Source of the DNA: Sclerodactyla briareus
Lineage: Eukaryota > Echinodermata > Holothuroidea > Dendrochirotida > Sclerodactylidae
Length of the DNA: 64,000 nucleotides
Direction of reading: 5' to 3'
Assembly (NCBI GenBank): GCA_026419785.1
Contig: JAODTK010005671.1
Location: 1-64,000, forward strand
A program made the position numbers and the translations under genes. This document shows, piece by piece, positions 1 through 12,600 of the stretch (position 1 is the stretch's first letter; every line of letters begins with the position of its first letter). Below the pieces are notes generated by a model that searched no databases, had not been told where the DNA came from, and saw nothing but the letters and a program-made list of their open reading frames with translations.

Positions 1-1450
1 CTTGTTCATCAAAATGCAAACTCTCCTAGGAGTGGATGTATAACATGAGAGATACAATTTTCATAATAGCTGCCATGTCATTAAAGGTCATTCAAGGTCA
101 TTAGGGTGTCAAAAACTGTTATTGGCCATCAATCGGAGAATTGAATATCTGTGAAAGGCTGAAGGTTCACCATTGTGAGTATAATTGTTGAACCTGCCAT
201 GGTGTGGGCCTCTGACCTCATTTGACACTCTGTCAGTGGGTCATGTGGTTAAAGGTTGTGTCTTGAATAAATGTTCTTATTCAAGGAGGTACGGGCCAAA
301 AAAATAGAAACTGGGTTATTTTTGGATATGTGATAGACCTTTGTGTGATTTTTGGAGGGACCAAACTACCGCTTCGATCGGAACTTTACTTTGGTAGTTA
401 CAAGGGGTCAAGTTTAATTTAATAGCTTGTTCGCAATAACATCGGGCATGGTCATCGGAATGCAAATGCTTCTAGGGGTGGATGCATTAAATGGAGAGTA
501 ACCATTTTATAAAAACCGCCCCCAGTCATTGAGGTCATCAAGGTCACGTAGGGGTCAAAACTGAGTTTAGTACTATTTGGCGAATAGCACTGGGCATGTT
601 CACAGAATGCAAAATGCTCTTAGGAGTGGATGTATCACATGGAGAGTACAATTTAATAACAAACTGCAGTCATTAAAGGTCATTAAGGTCACTTAGGGGT
701 CAAAAAAAGTGTTTTTATGGCCATAATCGAAGATTGTATAATCTATGAGCTGGAAGGTTCCAACCATTGTGATATAATTGTTGACTGCATGTGTGTGACC
801 TCTGACCCTCGGACCTCAATTTGACCTCGGTTGGGTGGTATGTGGTTTTAAAGGTTGAGTCTTGAATAAATGTGCTTATTTAGGAGTTACGGGCCAAAAA
901 AATAGAAACGGTTAATTTTGGATATGTGTTAGACCTTGTGTGCTTTATAAAGGAGACCAACTCCCGTTCGATCAGACACTTTACTTTGGTAGTTACAAGG
1001 GGTCAAATTAATTTAATAGCTTTTTGAATAACTTGGGCGTGTTCATTGGAATGCAATAGCTTCTAGGAGTGGATGCATCACATGGAGAGTAACAATTATT
1101 TAGGCAAACCGGATGTTCATTGAGCGTCATCAAAGGTCAGTAGGGGTCAAAAACTGATTTAGTACTTTTTGGCAATAGCAATGGGCATGTCAGAGAATGC
1201 AAATGATTCTAGGAGTGGATGTATCACATGGAGAGTTAAAATTTTCAAAAAACTGCCAATGTTCATAAAGTCATTCAAGGTCATCAGGGGGTCCAAAATG
1301 TTTCCTGGCCATAATCAGAGATTGAAATATATGTGAGGCGGGGAAGGTTCACCATTGTGATATAACATTGTGAGTAGTAAGAATTGATTAAAAACCGCCA
1401 TGTATTGAAGGTCAGTAAAGGTCACATAGGGTCAAAAACTGATTTTTGTA
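1..1450. repeat. ~585-bp tandem repeat, about 2.4 copies
   Basis: The same block recurs about every 585 bases. Anchor phrases such as GGCATGTTCA followed by GAATGCAAATG, then CTAGGAGTGGATG, then AGGTCATTNAAGGTCA and GGGGTCAAAA, occur near 5, 447, 594, 1028 and 1184. Copies differ by many single-base gains and losses. No coding potential is seen on either strand. The same style of AAGGTCA-rich repeat recurs at 19.4-20.3 kb. Confidence 0.8.
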
Positions 1451-1639
1451 TCGCCTGAACTGTTCAATGGAGAGACATAGTGGTCATTGTGTCAGGTTAC
1501 ACCTGCAGTTTAGCTCTGGTATGTGAGATAGCAGGGGGGAGGGGGGGGGAAGATACTCCCTTGGGGGGTGGGATTAAATGGAATCTTATGGGTGACATTG
1601 AGGATATACAGACAAACTTTATATTAGATAGGACCAGTT

Positions 1640-2110
1640 TTCCATATAGCTGGGTCTAACTGTCGTCGCGCCAAAAGTTAACCATTGAATCGGTTACAGG
1701 GGTTATGCAGTGTTGTATAAATTGCTTATGCCCAATGTTCAAAGTTTGTTGATCCAAGAATGATTAAGTTGTGGTTCACAATTGGTCCCTGAGATAAGTG
1801 AGTGAGAAAGACAAGAAAATGGGTCAACAGAACGTTGATTATTGTCTAATTTGCATAATGTAGGGCAATCTTGTCACCTTTCCACAAAATTATATGGTAG
1901 ACATTGTCAGTAATCAGTCCTTAACCGGATTTGAAATTGTCACTGATTTGGTAGGTGTTTCTGTCAATTGCTAATACCAGAATCTTAAAGCAACTCTTAC
2001 ATGCCTTGTAATTGTTCTCATGGTGACTACTAGATGAAAACACTTGATCGCGGTAACCAGGCGAACACTGGGGGCGGTCGCCTGTTGAATATGGTAGCGG
2101 TGGTATGCCG
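1640..2110. repeat. Dispersed repeat, related copy at about 21.08-21.40 kb
   Basis: A stretch with TATGCAGTGT(T)GTATAAATTG, later TGCCTTGTAATTGTT and ACCAGGCGA..CTGGGGGC, reappears in the same order near 21238-21355. The two copies are clearly diverged. No open frame of note lies in it. It sits just upstream of the first recognised RAB30 exon. Family unknown. Confidence 0.5.
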
Positions 2111-2519
2111 ATTCAATCGTATACCACTCCTGAATGAGACCTTTTATAGAACTAAAGCCTGCCTGATGTTAAGTGGGGGGGTAAGCTAATCTGAGTATCA
2201 GAAAACCGCAATCGCCCGTGCATCTCCAAACTGGTGCAAACGAAGTTGAAAATAGCAGCAGTGGAAGGACGACATTCCAGGATCGGCTGTTGTCGCCCCT
2301 GGGTTATTTGAGAACACTAACTTGTGAATCTTCCAATAACTAGCAGTACAACTAATCAGGCGGAATCACTATGTCTTATTCCATTCTCATCCCTCTCTCT
2401 TTGACTGCCAACTTTTTCTCCTTCCCCTTGCTTCCTGCCCTCCTCTCCCCCCCTCCTCATCCCTCAACTGGCTATGCTGCCTGTGTCTGAATAATCGGAG
2501 GGGTCTTCTTTATTGACAG

Positions 2520-2629
2520 TATTACGTTGGAGATATTTCGTCTCCATGAAGTGATGGGGTCCCTAGCAGACAGGCCTGGGGGTTACTCTTCTCAACCGAA
2601 TTTCCCTCCCCCGAATTCCCCGCTGCGAG
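2520..2629 (+). other. RAB30: Probable 5' UTR part of the first coding exon of RAB30
   Basis: A pyrimidine-rich tract (about 2380-2460) is followed by a 3' splice site TTTATTGACAG ending at 2519. The sequence from 2520 to the ATG at 2630 has no in-frame continuation into the RAB30 coding sequence, so it is read as untranslated leader spliced to an upstream exon that is not seen. This is inference from the splice signal only. Confidence 0.4.
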
Positions 2630-2719
2630 ATGATGGATGACTACAAAGACATCTTCACAGTAGTCCTGATGGCAACGCTGGGGTTGGCAAGACCTGCCTC
2701 GTCCGTAGAATTCACCCAA
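2630..2719 (+). CDS. RAB30: RAB30 GTPase, coding exon 1 (start, P-loop)
   Basis: First coding exon of a Golgi-associated Rab-family small GTPase. The exon is 90 nt (30 codons). ATGATGGATGACTAC gives MMDDY, comparable to MSMEDYDFLFK of vertebrate RAB30. It continues with VVLI, then the P-loop GNAGVGKT and CLVRR, ending in a FTQ-like triplet and the donor CAA|GTGAGT. The phosphate-binding loop is readable only after allowing one missing base near 2669 (CTGATGGCAACG for CTGATCGGCAACG) and one extra A near 2710 (CGTAGAATTC). The two cancel, so the exon keeps 90 nt. Of the two adjacent ATGs the first is taken as start. A frame break inside an invariant nucleotide-binding motif is more likely a sequence error than a real mutation. 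Intron phase 0 follows. Confidence 0.88.
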
Positions 2720-4833
2720 GTGAGTAAGAACCAACCGGGGGTCCCACCACACCAGCGGTGGGCTCGTTTAGGTACACAGATAACAATAAGTTGAGTAAAT
2801 TTATTGCGTTTTCATGAGGGCGCACTCCAAGCGAACCTAGCAAAACATCACCTCGAATTGCAGAATCTGTCCATTTTATTACACATCCTCTCATTCATAC
2901 AGCAACTAGAAATGGAACAAATACCAATTTGCTGCGTAAATGCTAAAATAGTGTCTAGAATCTTTTGACTGTGGTAAAAAGTTTCTTTCATGTTCGAAAT
3001 AAATACCAACAATAACTAAACGGGTGTATTATGGGATTGTCCCCTTTAGTTTTGTGTGGAACTAAAAATGCACACACTGCGCTGTTTCCCTAAAATTCTG
3101 GCATGTGTGTGTGTGTGTGTGTGTGTGTTTTGCTCACAGCAGGGTCAATGTTTGCATGTTCTGAAGTGTCAAAAAGAATGTGAATACTCCTAAAGCCTGT
3201 ATGAATGGATGCATTTGAATTCCTAAGAGAGAAAACATGCCTATTTGGTTCAGTGGCAAATACGTAATATGCAGAATCTACTGTCTGTAATCCCCGCATG
3301 CGATGGTGGTGCACATTTCCGAATGAGGGCGATTCAGAGAATCCATCCGCTGTTTTGATTTGTTTTTTTTTGCTATTCGCCTGGCTAGTTGGTATGTTAC
3401 CGGTGCTTATGATGGTCCACATGTAGTTCTATCCCCCCCCCCACTACACTAAACCATCGGATTGAGATGATTGACTGAGAGAATAAGTTGCAACATTGTT
3501 GCACAGTTAATATTTCAGGGTTGAGATACTTCATTTCTGTATGACATGTATGCCATATTTATATCATATTTCGGATTCTTTCCTTCCTTTATTTGATTCC
3601 TTGGATGGGGTCCCACGGAATCTACTAATCAAACGCGTGGTGTATTTGTGTGTATGTGACACATACCTTGTAATCAGCCAAGTCCAACATGCCTTGGTTT
3701 ATCATGTGAAATTTAGGCGTATTTTTCCCCATAATGAGTACAGGGTCGCCATCAAATTTTAGTGTCACTAGGGAGTCAATTTTGGGAGAAAAGTGAAACA
3801 GTTGATTTGACCCACTTTTTACCTTGTAATCACTAATTTTAGACGTCGCCGTGGTCTGTCGGTTGCAACTTAAAATAAAAGTTGCTTCTCATATGAGTTA
3901 CATGAACGCTATTTATTATCGTAGGCGTAGGAAGTCAAATTTGGAAGAAAAGTCAGGAATCTTGTAAAAAATGGTAAAAATTTCCTAAGTCCAACAAGCC
4001 GAGTGGTATCAACTTAGTTTAATGTGCTTCCCATGATGAGTACATGAACCTAATTTTTTTTTATTTCTTCGGACTTCAGTCAGAGCATCTATGCATCATT
4101 ACAGTGTGTGTGTATGGTTGTATGTGTTGTTGCAGTGATAACCACTTAGTTGGTGTTTTTTTTGGGCATATAACCCCAACAAACAACCCCAGACAAGACA
4201 GTACAGGGGGAATTATACAGTGTATAAAATATATAATACTAGTGAACAGGTGGCTGTGCTTGCAGTTGCGGTGGGGGGCGAGGTCTTGTCTTCGTATGGA
4301 ATGTAAATGGCCGTCACAGGAGCAGTTGAAATAGTAACACCCTGCTCGCTGATAACAGCATTAGGCTGGGATTTCATAGGGGCGGATGCATATCCCAGAT
4401 GGATGTAAAAATCCCATATTTACGAGAACGAACGTTTGTTCAGACGACGAAAGACAACTATACTGTAGGTGTATCAAAAAAACACATAAAACGGCAGCAG
4501 CCCATTGCATATGTCTTTTGCTTGGCTTTTTAAGGAAATAGATATTCCATATAATTAATTTGCCGTGAATGTGATATGCATACGCATTGGTATATGCCTT
4601 ATTTCACCTATTCAGTGTTAGTTTGCCTCATTTATGAATTTTTGGCTTTCTGGGAACCAATATCTATCTTTGCAAACTAATCGAACATATTAAACACTAG
4701 CCACCGCTATTAGTTAAACGTAAATTGGCAATTTTTCCGCATGCGCAACGCATCTATGTCAGAAGGAGAAGGTGAGAGGTCTCATCCAGATCCAGCTGAA
4801 AATTGTTACTTATCATTCACTTTGATTTCACAG
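2720..4833 (+). other. RAB30 intron, no gene seen inside
   Basis: The stretch lies between the donor GTGAGT at 2720 and the acceptor TTTCACAG at 4833. It holds a (GT)n microsatellite at about 3104-3129 that produces a spurious Thr-His open frame on the minus strand, a short C run near 3426, and plain AT-rich sequence. No conserved protein segment was recognised. Confidence 0.7.
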
Positions 4834-4917
4834 TGACTCTTTCCACCTGGGCAGGGCGCTACCATTGGCGTAGATTTTATGATAAGGAACGGTTAAATTG
4901 GCGTTGATAAAGTGAAG
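4834..4917 (+). CDS. RAB30: RAB30 GTPase, coding exon 2 (switch I)
   Basis: An 84-nt exon (28 codons, phase 0 at both ends) between TTTCACAG and AAG|GTAAGG. It reads LFPPGQGATIGVDFMIR followed by T-V-K-I-G-V-D-K-V-K, against GLFPPGQGATIGVDFMIK and TVEINGEKVK of vertebrate RAB30. This is the effector loop (switch I, with the Mg-binding Thr in GATIGVDF) and the beta2 strand. The length equals the vertebrate segment exactly. As given, the first codon reads TGA where GGA (Gly) is expected, and an extra A near 4888 and a missing A near 4895 break and restore the frame. The PPGQGATIGVDFMI string is diagnostic for the Rab family and close to RAB30. Confidence 0.9.
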
Positions 4918-6491
4918 GTAAGGCGAATAAAGCGATGCTGGGGTCTGATGTGTTATGATAATGATTTCGATTTTTCTACGCCTTCTATTGGCCGACCACA
5001 TTTCAAAGCACTTAACAATCATTACCCCTGCTCGTTGGTAAATTTTCACACCCACACTATATAAAGCACAACCCTTGCTGTTCGCACCTGGCCCTCACTG
5101 ACAGTTATTCGCACATTCATCGTGTCCCCTGGGGACTTCCCCATAGATCAGCCACATCCCAAGCGCAATCTATATAAGTTAACATCACAGGGTACCCATT
5201 TACACCTGGGTGGAGTGGAAGCCCTCGACAATCGAGATAAAGCACCTTGCTCAAGGTTACAACGTGGACTCGAACCCACCCACAACCGCTGGATTACGAG
5301 CGCGACCCTTATGCAAACTATTGTGTTCACACCATATGCGAAAATAAACAAAACCTGTCGCACAACTAGAAAAAAAGGGCAGAGGTTCGTTACATGAGAA
5401 GGCTAACAATGGAACACCTAATCTGCTGAAAGCTAAGATCCCTGAGACTACCACCTCCGAGTTGGCGACAGCAAGCTAGATATCCTACATAGACTTGAGA
5501 GCACCAGGTACCACAGAATTTCTAATTAGCACAAATAGGCCATGAGCTGTTGAATTCAACAAGCAATTTGCAGGGAAATTCTCTGTCCAGAGCAAATTAA
5601 CAACACTACTTTTCAGAGAAATTGTCTCGAATAGGTTGAAAAAGGAATGATGATAGTCACACTGAGGGGTCTTCCATATTTCCATGATGTTGTGGCTTTT
5701 GTCCATAATATTGCATCCAGGGAACCCAGTGGGCCTTTCCAATTTCCTGTGGCAGTTATCCATAGAAAGGTGTTTAGTTAGTTTCAATGGAAGCATCTTC
5801 TTTGTAACATAATTCCTTAGTGTGTGTGGGTGTGTGGTCGGGGGGTTGTATTTCATTAGGGAGAGACACTTACTAGAGGTTACACAGTAACTGGACCTGA
5901 CGAGGAGCCGCCCATTTCTCCATCCAATGTCTAAGGGACGGTGAATCCAGACTTTTGGCCTCCTGTCCCAGGTATTTTAGTTAAGATCACGGAGCTGCTT
6001 CTCTAGGCCAGGAGTTTTTTGCCACCAAAAATTGATTATGCAAACGCTGATTAATATCAACTGAGTTTGCTACAGTCCAAAATCGCCATCTCACCTAATA
6101 TAAGACCTGTAGTGAAGTGCACAGGGGAAGGCCATGTTTTTGGACTGGAAGCATTTCGTCACTTCTCATTCCCATTCGGCATTCCCACCCGCCCCCCACA
6201 TCATTACATTACAGTCATCCAGCCTCCTGGCGCCCCCTCCCTCTCTAGGTATTCAACAAAGCCTGCCACTTGGTTGATCGGATAACTTTGATTAGGTAAT
6301 ACTTCCTCATCACTGTGATTCCTGAAACTGAAGAGTTGGTTACTCTATTGTGATTGAATAAGAGTACCAAAGGTCTGTCACTATTTGCATGACTGTCAGT
6401 TGATATCTTTGTCTTTGCTGTCACCCGAGCAAGTTGACTAAGCTCCTCCTCATTGCGAGTAAGCGAGCGATTCTCACTTCTCTCCTCTCAG
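4918..6491 (+). other. RAB30 intron carrying a SINE
   Basis: Runs from donor GTAAGG to acceptor CTCCTCTCAG. It contains the tRNA-like SINE listed separately (about 5125-5325, minus). A TATATAA-type string near 5057 is taken as chance in this context. Open frames on both strands here show no recognisable family. Confidence 0.6.
5125..5325 (-). repeat. tRNA-derived SINE
   Basis: Read on the minus strand, a Pol III B-box-like GGGTTCGAGTCCAC lies at about 5263-5276. It is preceded by GTCGCGCTCGTAATCCAGCG and followed by the stretch CCTTGAGCAAGGTGCTTTAT and then CACCCAGGTGTAAATGGGTACC, a tail common in SINEs of aquatic animals. The B box is close to the consensus GGTTCGANTCC; the A box is poorly kept. 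Confidence 0.65.
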
Positions 6492-6678
6492 CTACAAGTT
6501 TGGGACACCGCGGACAGGAGAGTTCCGGTCGAAACGCAGAGTTACTACCACAGCGCCGACGCCCTGGTCCTGGTGATACGACACAACCTCTCGCGAGAGC
6601 TTCAATGCCATCCCGGGGTGGGTGAGGAGGTGGAGCAGTACGCCAGTAGGAAGATCACGATCTGTCCGCTGTTGGTAG
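6492..6678 (+). CDS. RAB30: RAB30 GTPase, coding exon 3 (switch II)
   Basis: Starts after TCTCCTCTCAG and reads LQVWDTA, then, allowing for missing bases near 6524, 6535 and 6543, GQERFRS-ITQSYY. It continues HSADALVLV, YDTTSRESFNAIPGW and REVEQYASRKI, ending CTGTTGGTAG. Vertebrate RAB30 has LQIWDTAGQERF, QSYYRSANALILTYD and REIEQYASNK in the same order. EIEQYAS is a good RAB30-specific mark. DTAGQE is the switch II catalytic motif with the key Gln. The donor is taken at 6679 (TAG|GTATCG) rather than at 6675, because the Gly codon split G|GA joins exactly to the next exon's GA-AAC-AAG (NKxD box). Several further single-base slips occur, so the raw translation is scrambled while the codon-level homology is clear. 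Confidence 0.9.
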
Positions 6679-9600
6679 GTATCGGTCCTGTTATGACTGG
6701 TTACACCTACTCAGGAGAAATGGCGTATCTCAGCCTCGCATCCTCACTTATGCTAGTTATGTTACAGCTAAGCTGTGGATACACTGTAGGAATAGGGTCT
6801 CCAAAACAGGTCGGTAGAATTGAATGTTCAGGAGAGTGGCCTCCACACAAATTGACTTGTCTCCACCAAAAAAGAGCTATTTTGAGGGTAAGTGAGCCAC
6901 CCAAGGGTTGGAGACGTGTCTCTGCAGTTGGCCCAGCCATATCCGTATATACTCTAGCATTGAGACAACTAGACTCGCCTGGCGGGTAAAACTGCCAAAA
7001 ATGTATATAATCCACTCATGAACAATGTAAGACGATGATGGTCATAGCGGATTTATATATCCAAGGACGACATCCATGACTAAAAAGGCAGGGAAGGAGG
7101 TTCATTAAATGTTCAGTGACCTTTCCGCTATTTTGGGAAACCATCTGTAGTCTACATTCAATAAGTTGTTGAAAGTTGGACATCTGCAAAATTTTGCCAA
7201 ATTTGGACCTCCGGCGACTTGAAATCATTGCCATGTTTTCGGAAGCCACGCCCAGCAAGTTCCATTGTTAAAATTGAGGCAAACTATTGTTTTCCGTGAA
7301 TCTGCAATCTATTTCATGTATCAAATTACCCCACATGGGACTATGCACCCACCCCAATTGCAATGTTGAGCTCTGCCAATTACACAAATCGGGTTGGCCA
7401 CCCCATCGTCCTTCTCTTTTTGCCATGTTTTCACAACTACACAGACACAACTCACAGATTTCAGCCTGGAAAAAGCATTCGAAAATTCAGCTTTTTTTCT
7501 AGGCTTCGATCATCAACGATCTGTAACAATTTTTTCAATGTTTATACCATCTTCCATCAAGTATCCTTTCAAGGTTGGTTTGAGTTGTGGAAGGTTTCAT
7601 CTCTCTATGCCATCGTTCCCACGCGGGGTTAGCCTAGCTTTTCCCTCACTGCGGTGTTTTGCACGCTGCGGCTAGCCAACACTCCGGCGTGACAGGCTAG
7701 CCGCCTCCACCCGGGATTCGATCTTGTTCGGGTGTTGTCCCGAGGCCCTTCCCCTTACCTCCCATTCCCACCCTGCCTACGCCACCTTGGGTTTTTCCTT
7801 TCTCTCCCTTTCTCCGGGGTTGTGGGGGTTTATTGTGGGCACGGAATTGGGGGCCGTGTTCTTTCTCGTAGGCCTCGGGGCATGTGCTACGGAGAAGGTT
7901 TTTCAAAAATTTTTCGTGGAAGTTTGTTTTGTGCCGTGGGAAGATCGAGCTTTTTACGGCGTTCCCAAAACTCTCTCACGGTGGACCCCAGCACATACGG
8001 CTTTGTGCTGCGGTCGTTAAGGCATCGTCGAGCCTGGTTAACCGGTGCCCGGTTTGGCGCGGCAACCGTAGTGAATTGCTACGGTCATTAAGTGTTAGCT
8101 GAAACCTTGGTTACCGTCTCAGTTGTCCATGTGGCTTCCCACAATAGGCAGGCACCGGTTTAAGCTTCCTTAGCGGATCTCCAGCTATGGCCAAGTGCCA
8201 GCGGTTTTCGGGCCATTCAAGGCTGGGACCGTCACCAGGAATGTCCTCGATGCCGGACTATGTCCACTGTCAACCGATGCGCCGGTTGCGAAGGTTAGGC
8301 GGGCGACGTCCCGGTTCACCGCCCCATCGCGAGTGGCCTCAGGAGAAGGCGCGGGAGCGTGTTGTCCAGGGCTTTGTCCGGCGGGACGCCTCTGAAGAAG
8401 ACCCAAAAGCGCGGCAGTTGCCCTATGTCCAGGCGCCGCGGAGTAGAGCCCCGAGGGGACCGCTATCGGCCTCAGTGTTGGATCAGGCAGGAGCTCTCTG
8501 CCTCAGGGGGATAATCGTGCCGCAACAGTTGCACTCGGCCCCTCTGCGGGCGGACATCCCAGCAGCCACGGCTCGTTTGCCGTCGGTGGGGCTGGGCACG
8601 GGCCGGGCCCGGCACGGGGCCTGCCGGTGGGGACCGGTTCCAGCCCCGGGGTGCCAAGAGCGGGAGAGCCGGCCCCCGGCACGGAAGAGAGAGCCAGGCC
8701 CGGGCTCGGAGCATGGACCAGGGAGCGGGGGGGGTTGGGCCGGAATGCCCAGCCGCTGTGGTCCTGCCTCGCCTCCCGCCCTCCGTGGCTCCGTGGCATC
8801 CATTGCCAGCGAGCCGAAAAAGGTTTCCGGGAGCCGGGCTACCTCTGCTGGAGGGTCCCGTGACTCGGACCGACATCGGGTGGTGCGCAGGAGTTACGTG
8901 GTTACAGGTACCAACCGCGGTTCCGAGGATGGACAGCGGGCGGCCTGCGGAGGGGGGCCAGAGCGAGTCCGCGCGGAACGCGAGCAGTCGGACGGGTGGT
9001 TGGCAGGACAACAGTTTCCTCCCAAGCCCGGCTACACCGAGCTGGAGCCAGCCACCAGCTCGGAGGCGTAGGGTCTCCGCCCGCAGCCGAGCGGATTAAT
9101 CGTCTCCGCGAAGGAAGCGCTCCCCGCCGGACCCACTCCAGGGAGGGCCCAGGGGCCTCTCCTGGAACAGTTCCGGCTTGTTCTCGACAGGCTGCAGCAG
9201 CAGTTCAGCAGCAGCAAGTCCCAGCAGCCCGGCCGCAGCAGGGGTCCCATCACAGCACCGCTTTTCAGCGCCCCCTGGGTCCAGGCCCTTCCGGAATGCC
9301 AGCCTCCGCCGCTCTGGTTGGGGCCTCCTTACCTACGACCACAGGAGGAGGACGCTGGGGGGGGAAGGAGCGCGCCTTTGCGAGGCACGGAGGATCCCCC
9401 TCGACGCCTTTGAGCGGCGTTGGAGGTGATCCGTAGGGTCTGAGGAGTCGCCCCTCCCCTGCTCAGCAGCAGGCCAGAGCAGCAGCAGCAGCGCCAGTTC
9501 CCGTGCTGTAGATCAACACGGCATCCCGCGGTGGAAACCTTCGCTCGTATGCTGGTTGACGCGGAGGCGTTCGATCGGTTTAGGCCATCGCGGGCGCACG

Positions 9601-12600
9601 GCCTTGGAGGCATGCGCCGCGACTGCTCGGGTTCCGCGTCCATGACTCCGACTATCGGGAGTGTTTCGCGGTTCCCGACCTTCCGAAGCCAGGCCAGGGA
9701 AAGGCTGGTTGCTGAGGGGGCCCTGTCGGCAAGGGTTCCTATAACGACCACGCGACTGCGAGCCTGGATTCGTACTCCGGGACGGGATAGTGCATGCACG
9801 TGCGGGGCTTAAATTGGCTCCGCAGGTCTCGGCGTGACGGAGGTTTTTGGTGATGAAAAGTCATTCCGGGAGGTAGCCTCAGCGGGGGGTTCCCGGCAGG
9901 ACACCGCGAGTGTCATGGCCCTTCTGGGAACCTCTCTCGCGGTTGACTCTTTGATCAGTTTGCCAGGACTTCCATCCACGGACGAAGATCCGGCCGAGGG
10001 TTGCGTTGGGTGCGGTTTCGTGGCCATCGGAGACCATGAAAGGCCAACACTTCAGAAGCTTGCCCCTCCTCGGGGTAGGACTCTTCGTGGGGAGGTACGA
10101 CGAGATCTCTGGAGGAGGCGGAGAGAGACAGCTGAAGTGTCTGCGAGTGGCAGGGATGCAAGTTCCGCCAGAGACGTAGCGCAGTGGTCAGCCGCTAGAG
10201 CAGAGGCGGCAGAAGCAGCGCCCCCAGGCGTCTTCCTCCCGTTCCCGTCAACGTGAAGGGACGTCGGACAATCGGCCGCGGGGTGGTGGTTTCTATCAAG
10301 CCTCGGGAGGTGTGTCTCGCCGGCCCGGTGGCGTGGGGCGGGAAGGCGTCAAACAGCAAAAGCAGCGCCCTGGGATGCCCACCCCACCGGCAGTCCCCCT
10401 ACTGGTGGGGGGGAGACTAGCGCACTTCAGGAAGATGGGAGGTGATCGATCCTGGCCCGTGGGTCCTGGGCGTGGTGCCGGAGAGGGTGACAGGATCCAG
10501 TTTACCTAGTCCCCGACGGCACGATCCAGGCAACGAGACTCGGTTCCCTCGGATCCGGTCAAGCGTGGCGCCCTCGAGAGGAGCTGGCCGTATCCTCGGA
10601 AGGACGCCATTCAAGCTCCTGCCTCGTACCATCAGGAACCGTTATTCCGATCCCGGTCTCTTACTGGCCCGAGAAGCAGCATGAATGGGCCCCATCCTGA
10701 ACCTTCGGCCCTTCAACGAACGGTTTTTGTGCGAGCCGAAGCGGTTCCGGTGGAAGTCCCTAGCGCGGAGTTCCGGCTCCTTCCGCCAGGCGGTGGGCGA
10801 AGTCTATGACCTGGGAGACGCCTACTTGAACATCCCCATCAGCGCGACGATTGCGCTTCCTGCTTCCGCTACCAGGGCCGGGACTATCGATTCCGGTTGT
10901 TTGCCTCCCGTTCGGGTCGGAATCTCCACGCCCCGCACATGTTCACGCGCGTTACCCGGCCGGTTCTTGCCTTCCTCCGGGGTAACCGCGTTTGCGTACA
11001 TCGACGATTGGCTGATCGCGCACGGAGCGAGGACAAGGTTCGCATCTGCGTGCTCGGGTGACTGATCAATTGGGACAAGGTCGACCTCAGCCCAGACAGT
11101 CGATCGTGTATTAGGCGCCCGCTCGCTTTGCGCCGCTCGCGTCTCCATACACCAGTAGCAGCTGGTAGGATAGCGAAGAGGCGCAACAGACGCATCCTCA
11201 GCAGCCAGGCTCACGGGCGCAAACGTGGATGAGTTCCTCGGCCATGCTGCCAGCATGGTCGAGGCTTGGCCTCTGAGGTCTCCGCATGCGGCCCCCTACA
11301 GCGTTACTTATTGGATCGCTACCGCCCAGCTGTGGACTGCCCCTCCCTACATAAGTTCCGGGAGTCAGACCATTTCCTATCCTGGGGACAGGTGCCCAGG
11401 TGCGGTTGGGCAGGACCGTTTCCGGAGGGTCGCCGCGGAACAAAAACGACCGTATGACAGACGCCCCTCATCTGAGGTGCGGAGCGACGTTGTAACAACC
11501 AGCTTGTATCCGGATCGGGGGACCCCGGAGGAGAGCGGTCCACATCAACCTCCTCGAGACCGGGCAGTCGCCGGGCAATCGCCCAATGGCGGTCGGTCCT
11601 GCGCGGCCACGTAGTCAACAGTCCTGCTCGGACAACCTCGACTGTGGCGTTCACAATCGGGTGAGGGGCGGGACGAGGTTCTCGTCCCTCCTGGCAAGGT
11701 ATGGGACTCTCCTGAGTGCGATGCTCGACGTCGGACTCCAGGCGACTCATCTCGCGGGGGAAGCTCAACGTCGTACGCGGGGATTCCTTCCTGTGGACCC
11801 GAACGAATGGAGTCTCTCCCAAGCGTGGGCGGACTACCTGTTCGGCGTTACGATCGCCCGAACGTGGACCTGTTCGCGACAGCGGGCAACGCCAAGTACC
11901 GATATTCGCAGCCGCCGGGTTGCACTCCAGGGGGTGGGAATCGACGCTTACTCCTGTCGTGGGCGGCATCTTCGCGTACGCGTTCCCCCACGCTCAGCTA
12001 TGGTATCAGCGGTGCTCACCCGGCTCCACAGCAAGCAGCGCGACCCTTCTTAGTAGCGCGTGTTGGCCGACTCGCCGTGGTTTCCCCTCCTACTCAGGCT
12101 ACTAGTAGACCTTCCTCTGCGTTCCGGTTTCGCCGTCCCGCTGTCCCAGCGGGGGGGGAACATCCGGTATCACGATGCCGGGACTCTGCGTCTTTCTGTT
12201 TGGAAGTTGTCAGGGATCGCCTCCAGGCAGAGGACCTTTCAGGCCCGGCTGCGGGACATAGGCAGCCGCCCAAGCCCGCAGGGACGCACGCTTGAACTTA
12301 CGATTGCGACTCGCAAAGTAACTGAAGCTGGGCACACGTACACCGTTGTTGATCCCTGCGGATTCGTAGGGAGATTTCCGTACTTCCTGCTCTCCTATTC
12401 CGGGAAGGCAGGCAGGTCTCCACTATCCAAAATTACCGCTCCCGCGAATTTTGGGGGGCCCCAGCGGTACACCAGGGTTTTCCCGACAGCTCGACGGTTG
12501 GGACTAGTCCCGCCCTCTGCCAGCTTTTGCTCGGCATGTACCATGAGCGGCCGCCGACGCGGCGCCTCCCTCCCTCGTGGTCTCTCATGGACGTTCTTGC

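Noticed and set aside
3090-3422. 110-codon minus-strand frame ending in Thr-His repeats
   Set aside because: Its end is the (GT)n microsatellite and no domain is recognised.
5050-5065. TATATAA-type promoter motif
   Set aside because: It lies in an intron of RAB30 in an AT-rich genome with no start site or exon linked to it.
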